DNA of 64,000 nt, taken from assembly GCF_000423185.1 (NCBI RefSeq), contig NZ_KE383985.1, positions 24,632 through 88,631 on the forward strand. The letters run 5' to 3'. The position numbers and the translations under genes were made by a program. Of the stretch, positions 23,852-33,992 are shown one piece after another. The first letter of the stretch is position 1. The number at the start of each line of letters is the position of its first letter. The DNA is from Inquilinus limosus DSM 16000. GTDB taxonomy: Bacteria; Pseudomonadota; Alphaproteobacteria; DSM-16000; Inquilinaceae. Under the pieces are notes generated by a model. The model was not told where the DNA came from, made no database searches, and was given only the letters and a program-made list of their open reading frames with translations.

Positions 23852-24601
23852 ATGAAGATCCTGGTCCCGGTCAAACGGGTGATCGACTTCAACGTCAAGG
23901 TCCGGGTCAAGGCCGACGGGTCGGGCGTCGACCTGGCGAACGTCAAGATGTCGATGAACCCCTTCGACGAGATCTCGGTCGAGGAGGCGATCCGGATCAA
24001 GGAGGCCGGCAAGGCGACCGAGGTGGTGGCGGTCTCGATCGGGCCGGCCCAGGCGCAGGAGACGATCCGCACCGCCCTGGCCATGGGCGCCGACCGCGGC
24101 CTCCTTGTGCAGACCGATGTCGAGCTGCAGCCGCTGGCCGTGGCCAAGATCCTGAAGGCGCTGGTGGAGCGCGAGCAGCCGCAGCTGGTGATCCTGGGCA
24201 AGCAGGCGATCGACGACGACGCCAACCAGACCGGCCAGGCGCTGGCGGCCCTTCTGGGCTGGGGCCAGGCGACCTTCGCCTCGAAGCTGGTGGTCGAGGA
24301 CGGCGCGGCGCTGGTGACCCGCGAGGTCGACGGCGGCCTCGAGACCATCCGGGTCAAGCTGCCGGCGATCGTGACCACCGATCTGCGCCTGAACGAGCCG
24401 CGCTACGCCTCGCTGCCGAACATCATGAAGGCGAAGAAGAAGCCGCTCGACACCCTGACCCCGGCGGACCTCGGCGTCGACCCGGCGCCGCGGCTGAAGA
24501 CGCTGAAGGTGGTCGAGCCGCCGAAGCGCAAGGGCGGCGTCAAGGTCGCCAGCGTGCAGGAGCTGGTGGCCAAGCTGAAGACCGAAGCGCGCGTGATCTG
24601 A
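23852..24601 (+). CDS. etfB: Electron transfer flavoprotein beta subunit
   Basis: A 249-residue AMP-binding subunit of the ETF heterodimer, which passes electrons from acyl-CoA and other dehydrogenases to ETF-ubiquinone oxidoreductase. The family pattern is full length: [16 protein letters not shown] at the start, [34 protein letters not shown] and [19 protein letters not shown] 23852 behind GGAG is preferred to one five codons earlier. It is followed by etfA after 16 bases. Confidence 0.96.
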   Translation: MKILVPVKRVIDFNVKVRVKADGSGVDLANVKMSMNPFDEISVEEAIRIKEAGKATEVVAVSIGPAQAQETIRTALAMGADRGLLVQTDVELQPLAVAKILKALVEREQPQLVILGKQAIDDDANQTGQALAALLGWGQATFASKLVVEDGAALVTREVDGGLETIRVKLPAIVTTDLRLNEPRYASLPNIMKAKKKPLDTLTPADLGVDPAPRLKTLKVVEPPKRKGGVKVASVQELVAKLKTEARVI

Positions 24602-24617
24602 GGGCGGGGACAAAGCC

Positions 24618-25556
24618 ATGTCGATCCTGATCGTTGCCGACCACGACAACGCCACGCTGAAGCCCGCCACGCTGCACGCCGTCACCGCGGCGCAGAAGAT
24701 CGGCGGCGACATCCACATCCTGGTCGCCGGATCCGGCGCCCGCCCGGCGGCCGAGGCCGCGGCCAAGGTGGCCGGCGTCGCCAAGGTGCTGCTGGCCGAG
24801 GCGCCGGCGCTGGAGCACCAGCTGGCCGAGACGGTGGCGCCGCTGGTGGCCGACCTCGCCAAGGGCTACAGCCACGTGCTGGCCACCGCGACCAGCGCCG
24901 GCAAGAACCTGCTGCCGCGCGTCGCCGCCCTGCTCGACGTGCAGCAGATCTCCGACATCACCGCGGTCGACGGGCCCGACACTTTCGAGCGGCCGATCTA
25001 TGCCGGCAACGCCATCGCCACGGTGCAGTCGGCCGACCCGATCAAGGTGATCACGGTGCGCGGCACCGCCTTCGAATCGGCGGCGGCCGAGGGTGGATCG
25101 GCCACGATCGAGACGGTGGAGGCCAAGCCCGATGCCGGCCTGTCGAGCTTCGTCGGCCAGGAGCTGACCAAGTCCGAGCGGCCGGAGCTGACCTCGGCCC
25201 GGATCGTGATCTCCGGCGGCCGCGCCCTCGGCTCGGCCGAGAACTTCAAGATCCTCGAGGGCATCGCCGACCATCTCGGCGCCGCGATCGGCGCCAGCCG
25301 CGCCGCAGTCGACGCCGGCTACGTGCCGAACGACTACCAGGTCGGCCAGACCGGCAAGGTGGTGGCGCCGGAGCTGTACATCGCCGTCGGCATCTCCGGC
25401 GCGATCCAGCACCTGGCCGGGATGAAGGATTCGAAGGTGATCGTCGCCATCAACAAGGACGAGGAGGCGCCGATCTTCCAGGTCGCCGATTACGGCCTGG
25501 TCGGCGACCTGTTCAAGGTCATCCCGGAGCTCGAGGCCGAGCTGAAGAAGGGCTGA
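24618..25556 (+). CDS. etfA: Electron transfer flavoprotein alpha subunit
   Basis: A 312-residue FAD-binding subunit. The N-terminal half is the ETF fold shared with EtfB; the C-terminal half holds the FAD site ([12 protein letters not shown] and [20 protein letters not shown]). Length is standard. It forms one transcription unit with etfB, closed by a strong terminator. Confidence 0.96.
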   Translation: MSILIVADHDNATLKPATLHAVTAAQKIGGDIHILVAGSGARPAAEAAAKVAGVAKVLLAEAPALEHQLAETVAPLVADLAKGYSHVLATATSAGKNLLPRVAALLDVQQISDITAVDGPDTFERPIYAGNAIATVQSADPIKVITVRGTAFESAAAEGGSATIETVEAKPDAGLSSFVGQELTKSERPELTSARIVISGGRALGSAENFKILEGIADHLGAAIGASRAAVDAGYVPNDYQVGQTGKVVAPELYIAVGISGAIQHLAGMKDSKVIVAINKDEEAPIFQVADYGLVGDLFKVIPELEAELKKG

Positions 25557-25590
25557 GGGCCGGCCGTCCGGCCCCTCTCCCGCGACGCGG

Positions 25591-25619
25591 AAGGCGCATC
25601 CTTCGGGATGCGCCTTTTT
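25591..25619 (+). terminator. Rho-independent terminator of etfBA
   Basis: An 11-bp perfect stem (AAGGCGCATCC / GGATGCGCCTT) closed by a TTCG tetraloop and followed by five T, 34 bases after the etfA stop. Confidence 0.93.
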
Positions 25620-25668
25620 GCTGCCGGCCCTCCATACCGGGATATGGCGGACGGCGGTCTTGTTCCGC

Positions 25669-25699
25669 TTGACAGGACGGGCCGGTTGCCCGCTGCTAG
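25669..25699 (+). promoter_or_regulatory. Candidate promoter of the sugar-modification operon
   Basis: A perfect TTGACA (25669-25674) is followed by TGCTAG at a 19-base spacing (25694-25699). The spacing is long, so the -10 call is weak; the perfect -35 and position between the etf terminator and the GNAT gene support a promoter here. Confidence 0.4.
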
Positions 25700-25826
25700 G
25701 GCGTTTTCGACCACCGATTGCGGATCGCCGATTTGCCGATCATGCCGCGCCAGGGCGAGAGGATTTCCGGCAGGCTCCGGGCCGGATCGCATGCGCGACC
25801 GCAGAGCAGCAGAAGGATCCGTCCGG

Positions 25827-26609
25827 ATGCCGGATGAGACGCCGCGCTATTCCATCTTCATCGAGGGCGAGACCATCGATCTCTGCGTCCCGTCCGAGGC
25901 GGCGATCACGGATGGCTGGGCCGACTGGTTCAACGACGCCCGGACGACGCGCTGGCTGGCCCAGGGCATCTTCCCGAACCACATCGAAGATCAGCGCGCC
26001 TTCCTGGAGTCGATCCGCAAGCGCGACCGCTTCGCCGCGCTGGTCTGCGGCAAGGGCGGCGGGCCGCTCTACGGTGTCATCTCGCTGTCCTCGATCGACT
26101 GGGTGTCGCGTTCGGCCCAGATCGCGATGGTGATCGGCAAGCAGCTGCCGCCGCGGCAGCTGATGCAGCTGGAGGCCATGGCCCGGGTGACCGAGCATGC
26201 CTTCCAGCGCATGGGGCTGGACCGGATCTGGGCCGGCCAGGCCCATCCGGCCCTGGCGCGCTGGAACCAGCGGCTGGAGCTGCTGGGCTACTTCACCGAC
26301 GGGCTGATGCGGCGCGGTTTCGTGAAGGGGCGCGAGACCGTCAACAACGCGGTCGTGATCAGCTGCCTGTACGAGGATTACGAGGCGCTGAAGGCCCGGC
26401 GCGGCGGCCAGTACTGGCCCGGCAACGAGGCCATGCTGCGCCTGGTCAAGGCCCTGCCCGAGCACGGCTTCGCCAGCCGGGTCGTCGAGTTCCTGGAGCG
26501 CGAGCTGCCGCTGTACAAGACCGAGATCGAGGCGTTCGAGCGCCGCGTCCTGGAGACCGAGGACGACGATGCCGAGGCCGCGCCGAGACGCCGCCTGGCC
26601 GGATCGTGA
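25827..26609 (+). CDS. GNAT (RimJ/RimL-type) acetyltransferase of a sugar-modification operon
   Basis: A 260-residue acetyltransferase. The N-terminal ~175 residues follow the RimJ/FlmH-like pattern (TTRWLAQGIFPNHIEDQRAFLESI, then LYGVISLSSIDWVSRSAQIAMVIG and LELLGYFTDGLMRRG). The C-terminal ~80 residues form an extra helical segment. In flagellin- and O-antigen-glycosylation clusters such enzymes acetylate the amino group of a nucleotide-linked sugar. Its stop overlaps the next start (GTGA). ATG 25827 follows AAGGA; upstream in-frame starts exist. Confidence 0.82.
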   Translation: MPDETPRYSIFIEGETIDLCVPSEAAITDGWADWFNDARTTRWLAQGIFPNHIEDQRAFLESIRKRDRFAALVCGKGGGPLYGVISLSSIDWVSRSAQIAMVIGKQLPPRQLMQLEAMARVTEHAFQRMGLDRIWAGQAHPALARWNQRLELLGYFTDGLMRRGFVKGRETVNNAVVISCLYEDYEALKARRGGQYWPGNEAMLRLVKALPEHGFASRVVEFLERELPLYKTEIEAFERRVLETEDDDAEAAPRRRLAGS

Positions 26610-27868
26610 GCGCCGCGCCGAATGCCTCGCCCTGGCGGGGCGCCCTGGCGCTCGGCCTCGGCACCGCCCAGTTCGGGCTCGACTACGGCATCGCCAACGA
26701 CCGCGGCGTCTGCCCGCCCGAGGATGTGGCCGCGATTCTGGAGACGGCGGCCGCGGCCGGAATCGCCGTGCTGGACACCGCCCCGGCCTACGGCACTGCC
26801 GAGCGGGTGCTGGGCGAGGTGCTGCCGGCGGCGCACCGCTTCCGTATCGTCACCAAGACGCCGCATCTGACCGGGCTGCGTGACGAAGGCGAGATCCGGC
26901 GCGCCGTGCTCGACACCTTCGCCGGGTCCCGGACGAAGCTGCGCCGCGACCGCCTGGCCGGCCTTCTGACGCACAACGCCAACGATCTGCTGCGGCCCGG
27001 CGGCCCGGCCCTGTGGGCGGCGATGGAGGATCTGAAGCGGACCGGGGAGGTCGAGCGCATCGGAGCCTCGATCTACAGCGCCGGGCAGCTCGATGCCCTG
27101 CTGGCCCGCTATCCGGTCGAGATCGTGCAGCTGCCCTGGAACGCGGTCGACGGCCGCATCGCCCCGTCCCGGCTGGCGGAGCTGGCCGGCCAGGGGATCG
27201 AGCTGCACGCCCGCTCCGTCTTCCTGCAGGGGCTGCTGCTGGCCCCGCCGGACCGCGCTGCCCGCGTCTCGCCGCAGGCCGAGGCCCTGATCGGGCGCTG
27301 GCACGACGCCGTCGCCGCTTTGGGGGCCGAGCCGCTGGCCGCCGCGCTGGGCGCCGTGATCGGGCAGCCGGAGATCGGCACCGCCCTGGTCGGCGTGACG
27401 CGGCCGGAGGAGCTGGCCGGCATTCTTCGCGCCGCCGCCGCGCCCCCGCCGCCCATGGCGCCGGTCCGGTCCGTCAACGACCTGGTGCTGAACCCGGCGC
27501 TGTGGCCGTCCGGCGGGCGCCCGGCCGCGATCCTGACGGGTGCCGCCGTCGCGCTGCGCCCGGCACAGTCCGGCGACACGATGGTGCTGGCCGTGCAGGC
27601 GAAGGACGGCGGCGACCCGATCGGCGCCGTCCGCATCGGCCCGGTCGACCGGGCCGCCGGCGAGGCCGCCATCGCCCTGCAGGGCTCCGACGCCATGCCC
27701 GCCGCCTGGCGGGACGAGGCGGTGGCGCTGGCCGCGCGGATGGCCTTCGAGCAGCTGGGGCTGCGCCGCCTGATCGCGATGGAGGCAGAGCCCTTCGCGC
27801 GCGCCGGCTGGCCCCCGGTGGAGGGGCGCTTCATCCTGGACGACAAGACCTATTGGGAGCGGACATGA
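26606..27868 (+). CDS. Aldo/keto reductase with fused C-terminal GNAT-like domain
   Basis: A 420-residue fusion. Residues 1-280 are an aldo/keto reductase barrel; the catalytic tetrad can be placed at Asp57, Tyr62, Lys84 and His123 (VLDTAPAYG, VTKTPH, LLTHNAND). Residues ~285-420 form a second domain (IGAVRIGPVD, MAFEQLGLRRLIAMEAE, WPPVEGRFILDDKTYWER) that resembles a degenerate acetyltransferase, with strand-helix order but no clear acetyl-CoA loop. GTG start overlaps the GNAT stop, and its own stop overlaps the cytidylyltransferase start. Likely substrate: a keto-sugar intermediate of the pathway. Confidence 0.8.
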   Translation: MSAAPNASPWRGALALGLGTAQFGLDYGIANDRGVCPPEDVAAILETAAAAGIAVLDTAPAYGTAERVLGEVLPAAHRFRIVTKTPHLTGLRDEGEIRRAVLDTFAGSRTKLRRDRLAGLLTHNANDLLRPGGPALWAAMEDLKRTGEVERIGASIYSAGQLDALLARYPVEIVQLPWNAVDGRIAPSRLAELAGQGIELHARSVFLQGLLLAPPDRAARVSPQAEALIGRWHDAVAALGAEPLAAALGAVIGQPEIGTALVGVTRPEELAGILRAAAAPPPPMAPVRSVNDLVLNPALWPSGGRPAAILTGAAVALRPAQSGDTMVLAVQAKDGGDPIGAVRIGPVDRAAGEAAIALQGSDAMPAAWRDEAVALAARMAFEQLGLRRLIAMEAEPFARAGWPPVEGRFILDDKTYWERT

Positions 27869-28632
27869 CGGTGCTGGCGATCCTGCAGGCGCGGATGTCG
27901 TCGTCGCGGCTGCCCGGCAAGGTCATGGCCGACCTGCTCGGCGAACCGATGCTGGCGCGGCAGGTCGAGCGGCTGCGCCGCTGCCGGAGACTCGACCGGC
28001 TGGTGCTGGCGACCAGCACCGAGGCGGCGGACGACGCGCTGGTCGAGCTCGCCGCCCGGATCGCTGTCGAATGCTTCCGCGGCAGCCTGGACGACGTGCT
28101 GGACCGGTTCCACGCCGCCGCGGCCGGGCGCGGGGCGGAGCACATCGTGCGCCTGACCGCCGACTGCCCGCTGACCGACCCGGGGCTGATCGACCGGCTG
28201 GTCGAGATGCATGTCGCCGGCGGCTACGACTATTCCTGCAACACGCTGACGCCGCGCTGGCCCGACGGGCTGGACGCCGAGGTGATGCGCGCCGAGGTGC
28301 TGGAGGCGGCGTGGCGGGAGGCGACGCTGCCGTCGGAGCGCGAGCACGTCACCCGCTTCATCTACACCCGGCCGGAGCGGTTCCGCCTGGGCAGCCTGGT
28401 CGGCGAGACCGACCTGTCGGACCAGCGCTGGACCGTCGACACGCCGGAGGACCTGGCCCTGGCGCGCGCGGTCTACGCCGCGCTGTATCCCGCGGACCCG
28501 GCCTTCGGCACCGAGGACATCCTGACCTTCCTGGCGGCGCATCCGGAGATCGCCGCGCTGAACCGCGTCCACCGGCGGAACGAGGGCCTGGCGCGCTCTC
28601 TCGCCCAGGACGCCGCCCTGACCAGACCGTGA
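27865..28632 (+). CDS. SpsF-like cytidylyltransferase / nucleotidyltransferase
   Basis: A 255-residue GT-A-type nucleotidyltransferase. The N-terminal nucleotide loop VLAILQARMSSSRLPGKVMADL and the metal-site region VRLTADCPLTDPGLIDRL match the SpsF family (CMP-KDO synthetase homologues used in spore-coat and surface polysaccharide pathways). It should load a sugar acid or related precursor with CMP. ATGA overlap with the preceding gene and an 8-base gap to the aminotransferase mark one operon. Confidence 0.87.
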   Translation: MTVLAILQARMSSSRLPGKVMADLLGEPMLARQVERLRRCRRLDRLVLATSTEAADDALVELAARIAVECFRGSLDDVLDRFHAAAAGRGAEHIVRLTADCPLTDPGLIDRLVEMHVAGGYDYSCNTLTPRWPDGLDAEVMRAEVLEAAWREATLPSEREHVTRFIYTRPERFRLGSLVGETDLSDQRWTVDTPEDLALARAVYAALYPADPAFGTEDILTFLAAHPEIAALNRVHRRNEGLARSLAQDAALTRP

Positions 28633-28640
28633 GGACCAAA

Positions 28641-29930
28641 GTGGCAGAACGCTATGCGGCATCCGAGGCGATGCTCGACCGGGCCCGGCAGACCATCCCG
28701 CTGGGCGCCCAGACCTTCAGCAAGAGCATCACGCAGTATCCGCACGGCGTGTCGCCCTATTTCGCCGCCCGCGGCCAGGGCAGCCGGCTGTGGGACGTCG
28801 ACGGCAACGAATACATCGACTTCATCAACGCCCTGGCGTCGGTGACCCTCGGCTACAACGACCCGGACGTCACCGCCGCGGTCAAGGCGCAGGTCGAGCA
28901 GGGGACCATCTTCAGCCTGTCGAGCCCGCTGGAGTCCGAGGTGGCGGAGCGGCTGGTGGCGGTCGTGCCCTCGGCCGAAATGGTGCGCTTCGGCAAGAAC
29001 GGGTCGGACGCCACCGCCGGAGCCGTCCGCGTCGCCCGCGCCTATACCGGCCGCGACCACGTCCTGGTCTGCGGCTATCACGGCTGGCAGGACTGGTATA
29101 TCGGCGCCACCGCCCGCAACCGCGGCGTGCCCGAATCGACCCGGGCGATGACCCACACCTTCCCCTACAACGACCTGCCGGCGCTGGACCGCCTGCTGGA
29201 CGAACATGCCGGCCAGGTCGCGGCCATCGTGCTGGAGCCGATGAACGTCGCCTTCCCGGCCGAGGGCTATCTGGAAGGGGTGCGGGAGCGCGCGACGCGC
29301 CACAGCGCGGTGCTGGTGTTCGACGAGACCATCACCGGCTTCCGCGTCGCCAATGGCGGGGCGCAGGAGCTGTTCGGCGTGACCCCCGACCTGACCACGC
29401 TGGGCAAGGGCATCGCCAACGGCTATCCGCTGTCGGCGGTGTGCGGCCGGCGCGACCTGATGATGCTGATGGAGGAGATCTTCTTCTCCTTCACCATGGG
29501 CGGCGAGACGCTGTCGCTGGCCGCCGCGCGGGCGACGCTGGACAAGCTGGTGCGCGAGCCGGTGACCCGGCACATGGCCGCGCTGGGCACGACCCTGCGC
29601 GACGGCACCGCGGCGCTGATCGAGCGGCACCGGCTGGGCGAGGTGCTGTCCCTGTCCGGCCACCCGTCCTGGACCTTCCTGGCGATCAAGGACCAGCCCG
29701 ACGCCACCGCCTTCGAGATCAAGACGCTGTGGCTGCAGGAGATCTTCGCCCGCGGCATTCTCTCGCTGGGCAGCCACAATATGAGCTATGCCCACAGCCA
29801 AGCCGATGTCGACCGGCTGCTGACGGTCTATGACGAGGTCTTCGCCCTGCTCGCCGCCGCGATCGGGCAGCGCCGGGTGCGCGCCGAGCTGCGCTGCGAG
29901 CCGCTGGTGCCGCTGTTCCGGGTCCGCTGA
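28641..29930 (+). CDS. Class III PLP aminotransferase (glutamate-1-semialdehyde aminomutase-like)
   Basis: A 429-residue PLP enzyme. Lys256 in TLGKGIANGYPLSA is the Schiff-base lysine; VLVFDETITGFR carries the PLP-ring Asp, and VRFGKNGSDATAGAVRVAR the phosphate-binding loop. It is hemL-like but the setting, last in an operon with SpsF, an aldo/keto reductase and an acetyltransferase, suggests amination of a keto sugar rather than heme synthesis. GTG start follows GAGG. A loose CCACCCCGC/GCGGGGTGG hairpin lies beyond the stop. Confidence 0.85.
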   Translation: MAERYAASEAMLDRARQTIPLGAQTFSKSITQYPHGVSPYFAARGQGSRLWDVDGNEYIDFINALASVTLGYNDPDVTAAVKAQVEQGTIFSLSSPLESEVAERLVAVVPSAEMVRFGKNGSDATAGAVRVARAYTGRDHVLVCGYHGWQDWYIGATARNRGVPESTRAMTHTFPYNDLPALDRLLDEHAGQVAAIVLEPMNVAFPAEGYLEGVRERATRHSAVLVFDETITGFRVANGGAQELFGVTPDLTTLGKGIANGYPLSAVCGRRDLMMLMEEIFFSFTMGGETLSLAAARATLDKLVREPVTRHMAALGTTLRDGTAALIERHRLGEVLSLSGHPSWTFLAIKDQPDATAFEIKTLWLQEIFARGILSLGSHNMSYAHSQADVDRLLTVYDEVFALLAAAIGQRRVRAELRCEPLVPLFRVR

Positions 29931-29948
29931 AAGGCTTCCGAAACGACA

Positions 29949-29994
29949 CCACCCCGCCGACCGGTTTGGAACCCGATCGCGCGGGGTGGCTCTT
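29949..29994 (+). terminator. Weak terminator-like hairpin after the sugar operon
   Basis: Arms CCACCCCGC (29949-29957) and GCGGGGTGG (29981-29989) pair perfectly across a 23-base loop and are followed by CTCTTT. The long loop and short T run make it a weak terminator at best. Confidence 0.4.
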
Positions 29995-30034
29995 TCGCCG
30001 CCCCTGCCGGCGGCGAATCAGCCGGGCGGGTGGA

Positions 30035-30562
30035 TCAGCCGCCCGAACCGGTGCCCGTGGTGCCGCCGGTTCCGCTGCCGCCCATCGTGCCGGTGGCCGG
30101 CGCCGCCGGCGGCGGCTCCTCGGCCTTGCGGCCTTCGAAGGCGGGCAGCGCTTCCAGCTGCTCCTTGGTCATGCTGGTCTTCACGCCCTCATCGGGCCGA
30201 GCCCCGATGGTCAGCTTGTCGAGCGGGATGGCCACGGATTTCGAGCCGATGCCGAGGAAGCCCCCGACATCGATGACCACGGCATCGACCGTCTTGCTGT
30301 TCTTGTCGACCAGCACGTCCGAGGTCTTGCCGATCGAATCGCCATTGGCGTTGGTCACGCTGGCGTCGATCAGGTCGGAGCCGAGCATATGGGTGTCGGG
30401 GAGCTGCTGCTGCCCCTCCGGAACCGAGGTGCCGGGGGCCGCAGCCGGCGGCGCTGTGGTTTCGGGGGGCTGAGTCCCGGGCTGTGTTCCGGGCGTCTGC
30501 GCCATTGCCGGCAAACCCAGCAGGGCCACCGCCGAGGCGGCCGCCAACAAGGTCCTGCGCAT
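30035..30562 (-). CDS. Exported PRC-barrel domain protein
   Basis: A 175-residue protein with a signal peptide (MRRTLLAAASAVALLGLPAMA-Q). A Pro/Thr/Gly linker (residues 22-55) leads to one PRC-barrel domain (about 58-135; DASVTNANGDSIGKTSDVLVD, VDAVVIDVGGFLGIGSKSVA). The tail is Gly/Thr-rich. Periplasmic PRC-barrel proteins are common in alphaproteobacteria and often stress-related; function unproven. Confidence 0.88.
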   Translation of the reverse strand: MRRTLLAAASAVALLGLPAMAQTPGTQPGTQPPETTAPPAAAPGTSVPEGQQQLPDTHMLGSDLIDASVTNANGDSIGKTSDVLVDKNSKTVDAVVIDVGGFLGIGSKSVAIPLDKLTIGARPDEGVKTSMTKEQLEALPAFEGRKAEEPPPAAPATGTMGGSGTGGTTGTGSGG

Positions 30563-30643
30563 GATCCGGTCCTCCTTTCTCCGAGGAACTCAAGGAGATA
30601 CCTGGGCAACAGGAGGTTCCGGGGCGCGGTTCCCCGAAACGGC

Positions 30644-30670
30644 GAGAGCCCGGCGAAGCGCCGGGCTCTC
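30644..30670 (-). terminator. Hairpin terminating the prfA-prmC-DUF4167 unit
   Basis: A 12-bp perfect stem GAGAGCCCGGCG / CGCCGGGCTCTC with a 3-base loop lies 22 bases after the DUF4167 stop. The following minus-strand sequence (GCCGTTTCG) has only a short T run. Confidence 0.7.
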
Positions 30671-30691
30671 GGTTCGGATCGGAAGAAAATC

Positions 30692-31792
30692 TCACTCGCC
30701 CGACGGTGGGTCCGCGGGGCTCGCCTCCGCCGCCTTCACCTTGCGCGGCCGGCCGGGCCGGCGCTTCGGTGCCGGCGCCGCTTCCTCCGTCGCGACCACG
30801 CCGGGCAGGCCCGGCTGCGACGAGGCCTCCGGCTGGGACGGCGCGGCCTCAGGGGCCGCCGGCTGTTCCGCGGGGGCCGACGACGGCGCCGGCTCCGCGG
30901 CCGGGGCGGCGGCCCGCGGCGGGCGGCCGCGGCGGGGACGGCCGATGATCGACGCCGGCAGGCCGAGCTCGGTGTCGAGGCCACTCACCTCCTGGTCCCG
31001 CGGGTCGGCGCCGAAGCTGGCCGAGGCGGAGGCGATATCGACCGACTGCGGCTCCAGCGGGCTCGGGATGTGCGGCTGCGGCGCGTTCAGATCCACCGGC
31101 GCCGGCGACACGTGCTCGCCGCGGTAGTCCGGCCGGCCTTCGCGCGGGCCGCCGAAGCGCTCGCGCTGGCCCGGCTGGTCGCGGCCCTGCTCGCGATCAC
31201 GATTGTGGTCGCGGAAGCCCTGGTCGCGGTCGCGCGGCGGACGGCCGTCGCGGAAGCCCTGCTCCCGGTCGCCGCGGAAGCCCTGGTCGCGCGGCGGGCG
31301 GTCGCCGCCCTCGCCACGTCCCTCGAACTCCCGGCGTTGCGGGCGCTCGCCATCGCCGCGCGGCTCGAAATCGCGGCGCTGCTGGCGGTCGCCGCCGTCG
31401 CCGCGGCCTTCGAACTCCCGGCGCTGCGGCGGCGGGCTGATCAGCGGGTCGTAATCGGCATCGACGCCCGGCTGCTCGCGGCCGCCGTCCTGGCCCTGCT
31501 GCTGGTGCGGCTGGCCGTAGGCCTCGTTCATGGCGTTGATGATGCGGACATAATGCTCCGCATGCTGCTGGTAGTTCTCCGCCATCACGCGGTCGCCCGA
31601 CGCCTGAGCGTCGCGGGCCAGCGCCATGTATTTGTCATAGACCTGGAAGACGTTGCCGCGGATGCGGACGTCCGGTCCATTGCTGTCGATGGTCTGGTTG
31701 CGGTTCGGCAGCGCATTCGGCCGGCGCTGCTGGCCACCGCCACCACCGCCGTTCCTGCCGCGCGCACGACGCGAATTCGGTCCTGGTCTCAT
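30692..31792 (-). CDS. DUF4167 domain protein with Arg/Asp/Gly-rich repeats
   Basis: A 366-residue protein. Residues 35-95 form the conserved DUF4167 domain (DVRIRGNVFQVYDKYMALARDA, ENYQQHAEHYVRIIN). The N-terminus is Gly/Arg-rich (RARGRNGGGGGGQQRR), and residues ~115-235 are degenerate RDQGFRD / RREFEGRGDGGD repeats resembling disordered RNA-binding tails. The C-terminus holds basic AT-hook-like GRPRRGRPPR and RRPGRPRK. RNA or DNA binding is likely. It commonly follows prfA-prmC in this class. Confidence 0.88.
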   Translation of the reverse strand: MRPGPNSRRARGRNGGGGGGQQRRPNALPNRNQTIDSNGPDVRIRGNVFQVYDKYMALARDAQASGDRVMAENYQQHAEHYVRIINAMNEAYGQPHQQQGQDGGREQPGVDADYDPLISPPPQRREFEGRGDGGDRQQRRDFEPRGDGERPQRREFEGRGEGGDRPPRDQGFRGDREQGFRDGRPPRDRDQGFRDHNRDREQGRDQPGQRERFGGPREGRPDYRGEHVSPAPVDLNAPQPHIPSPLEPQSVDIASASASFGADPRDQEVSGLDTELGLPASIIGRPRRGRPPRAAAPAAEPAPSSAPAEQPAAPEAAPSQPEASSQPGLPGVVATEEAAPAPKRRPGRPRKVKAAEASPADPPSGE

Positions 31793-31942
31793 CAGCCTTG
31801 CTTCTGTGCAGGTCGCTGTTTGCCGCGCTGCCGTCCCTCGCCGCCGCCTGACGCGGCCGGGCCCAGCGTCATCGTCGCTTCCGGCGCCGGAATGGCGGCC
31901 GCCTCACGCGGTCAAGCCCGGAAATGACGGAATAGGGGGACC

Positions 31943-32821
31943 CTAACGGTATTCCGGCGTCGGGCCAAATGCTTTTTTCGCCACGACGCAGCGCTCTATG
32001 CCTGCCAGATCGTGCGGCGTGCCGGCGATGTCAAGACCTGCGCCGCGGAACATCTCCGTCACCGCCGGCGCCTGGCCGATGCCGAGCTCCACCACGGCGG
32101 TTCCGCCCGGCTCCAGAAGGTCCGGAAGCGCCGCCGCCAGGGCGCGATAGGCATCGAGCCCGTCGGCGCCGCCGGACAGGGCGAGGCGCGGATCGTGGTC
32201 GCGCACCTCGGGCTCCAGCGCCGCGATCTCGCCCTCCGGAATATAGGGCGGGTTGGAGAGCACGAGGTCGAAGCGGACGCCGAGCGCCGTCGCCCAGTCC
32301 CCGACCAGGAAGGCGGCACGATTCGCCAGGCCGAGCGCCCGCGCATTGTCCCGCGCCACCCGCGCCGCCGCCTCGCTGCGGTCGACCCCGACGCCGAAGG
32401 CGGCGGGCCGGTCGTGCAGCACGGCCAGCAACAGGCAGCCGGTGCCGGTGCCGAGGTCGAGCACGCGCAAGATCCGGTCCGGCGCGGCCGCCAGCGCCGC
32501 CTCGACCAGCGTCTCGCTGTCCGGCCGCGGGTCCAGCGTCGCCGGGCCCAGCGCGAAGTCCAGGCTCCAGAACTCGCGCCGCCCGAGGATCCGCGACACC
32601 GGCTCGCGCCCCGCCCGGCGCGCCAGGAAGCCGGCATAGCGGGCGGCGGCCGCCTCCGGCAGCGCCTCGGCGGCGCGCGACAGCAGGGCGGTGCGGTCCC
32701 AGCCCAGCGCCGCCATCAGCAGGACGCGAGCGTCGGACATGGCGCTGTCGATGCCGGCGACGGCCAGCCGGGCGGTGCCGTCGCGCAGTGCCTCGGCGAT
32801 CTTGGGAGCGCCCGGGGCCAT
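31943..32821 (-). CDS. prmC: Peptide chain release factor N5-glutamine methyltransferase
   Basis: A 292-residue SAM-dependent enzyme that methylates the Gln of the GGQ motif in release factors. The C-terminal Rossmann domain shows VLDLGTGTGCLLLAVL and the catalytic motif LSNPPYIPEGE. An N-terminal helical domain (1-90) recognises the release factor. It starts 2 bases after the prfA stop, the usual pairing with its substrate's gene. Confidence 0.95.
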   Translation of the reverse strand: MAPGAPKIAEALRDGTARLAVAGIDSAMSDARVLLMAALGWDRTALLSRAAEALPEAAAARYAGFLARRAGREPVSRILGRREFWSLDFALGPATLDPRPDSETLVEAALAAAPDRILRVLDLGTGTGCLLLAVLHDRPAAFGVGVDRSEAAARVARDNARALGLANRAAFLVGDWATALGVRFDLVLSNPPYIPEGEIAALEPEVRDHDPRLALSGGADGLDAYRALAAALPDLLEPGGTAVVELGIGQAPAVTEMFRGAGLDIAGTPHDLAGIERCVVAKKAFGPTPEYR

Positions 32822-32823
32822 GT

Positions 32824-33903
<1,080 letters not shown>

Positions 33904-33992
33904 GGAAAGCTCAAAATCAGGGGAACGGGCCGGTCGGACGAGGCGACAGGCCCGCTAGCGGCCTCTCAGGCGCAAGGTCACTCCGCCGGCGG

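Noticed and set aside
28641-29930. Calling the aminotransferase hemL
   Set aside because: The sequence is HemL-like, but the overlapping sugar-modification genes make heme synthesis an unlikely role here, and hemL paralogues of this type are common in glycan clusters.
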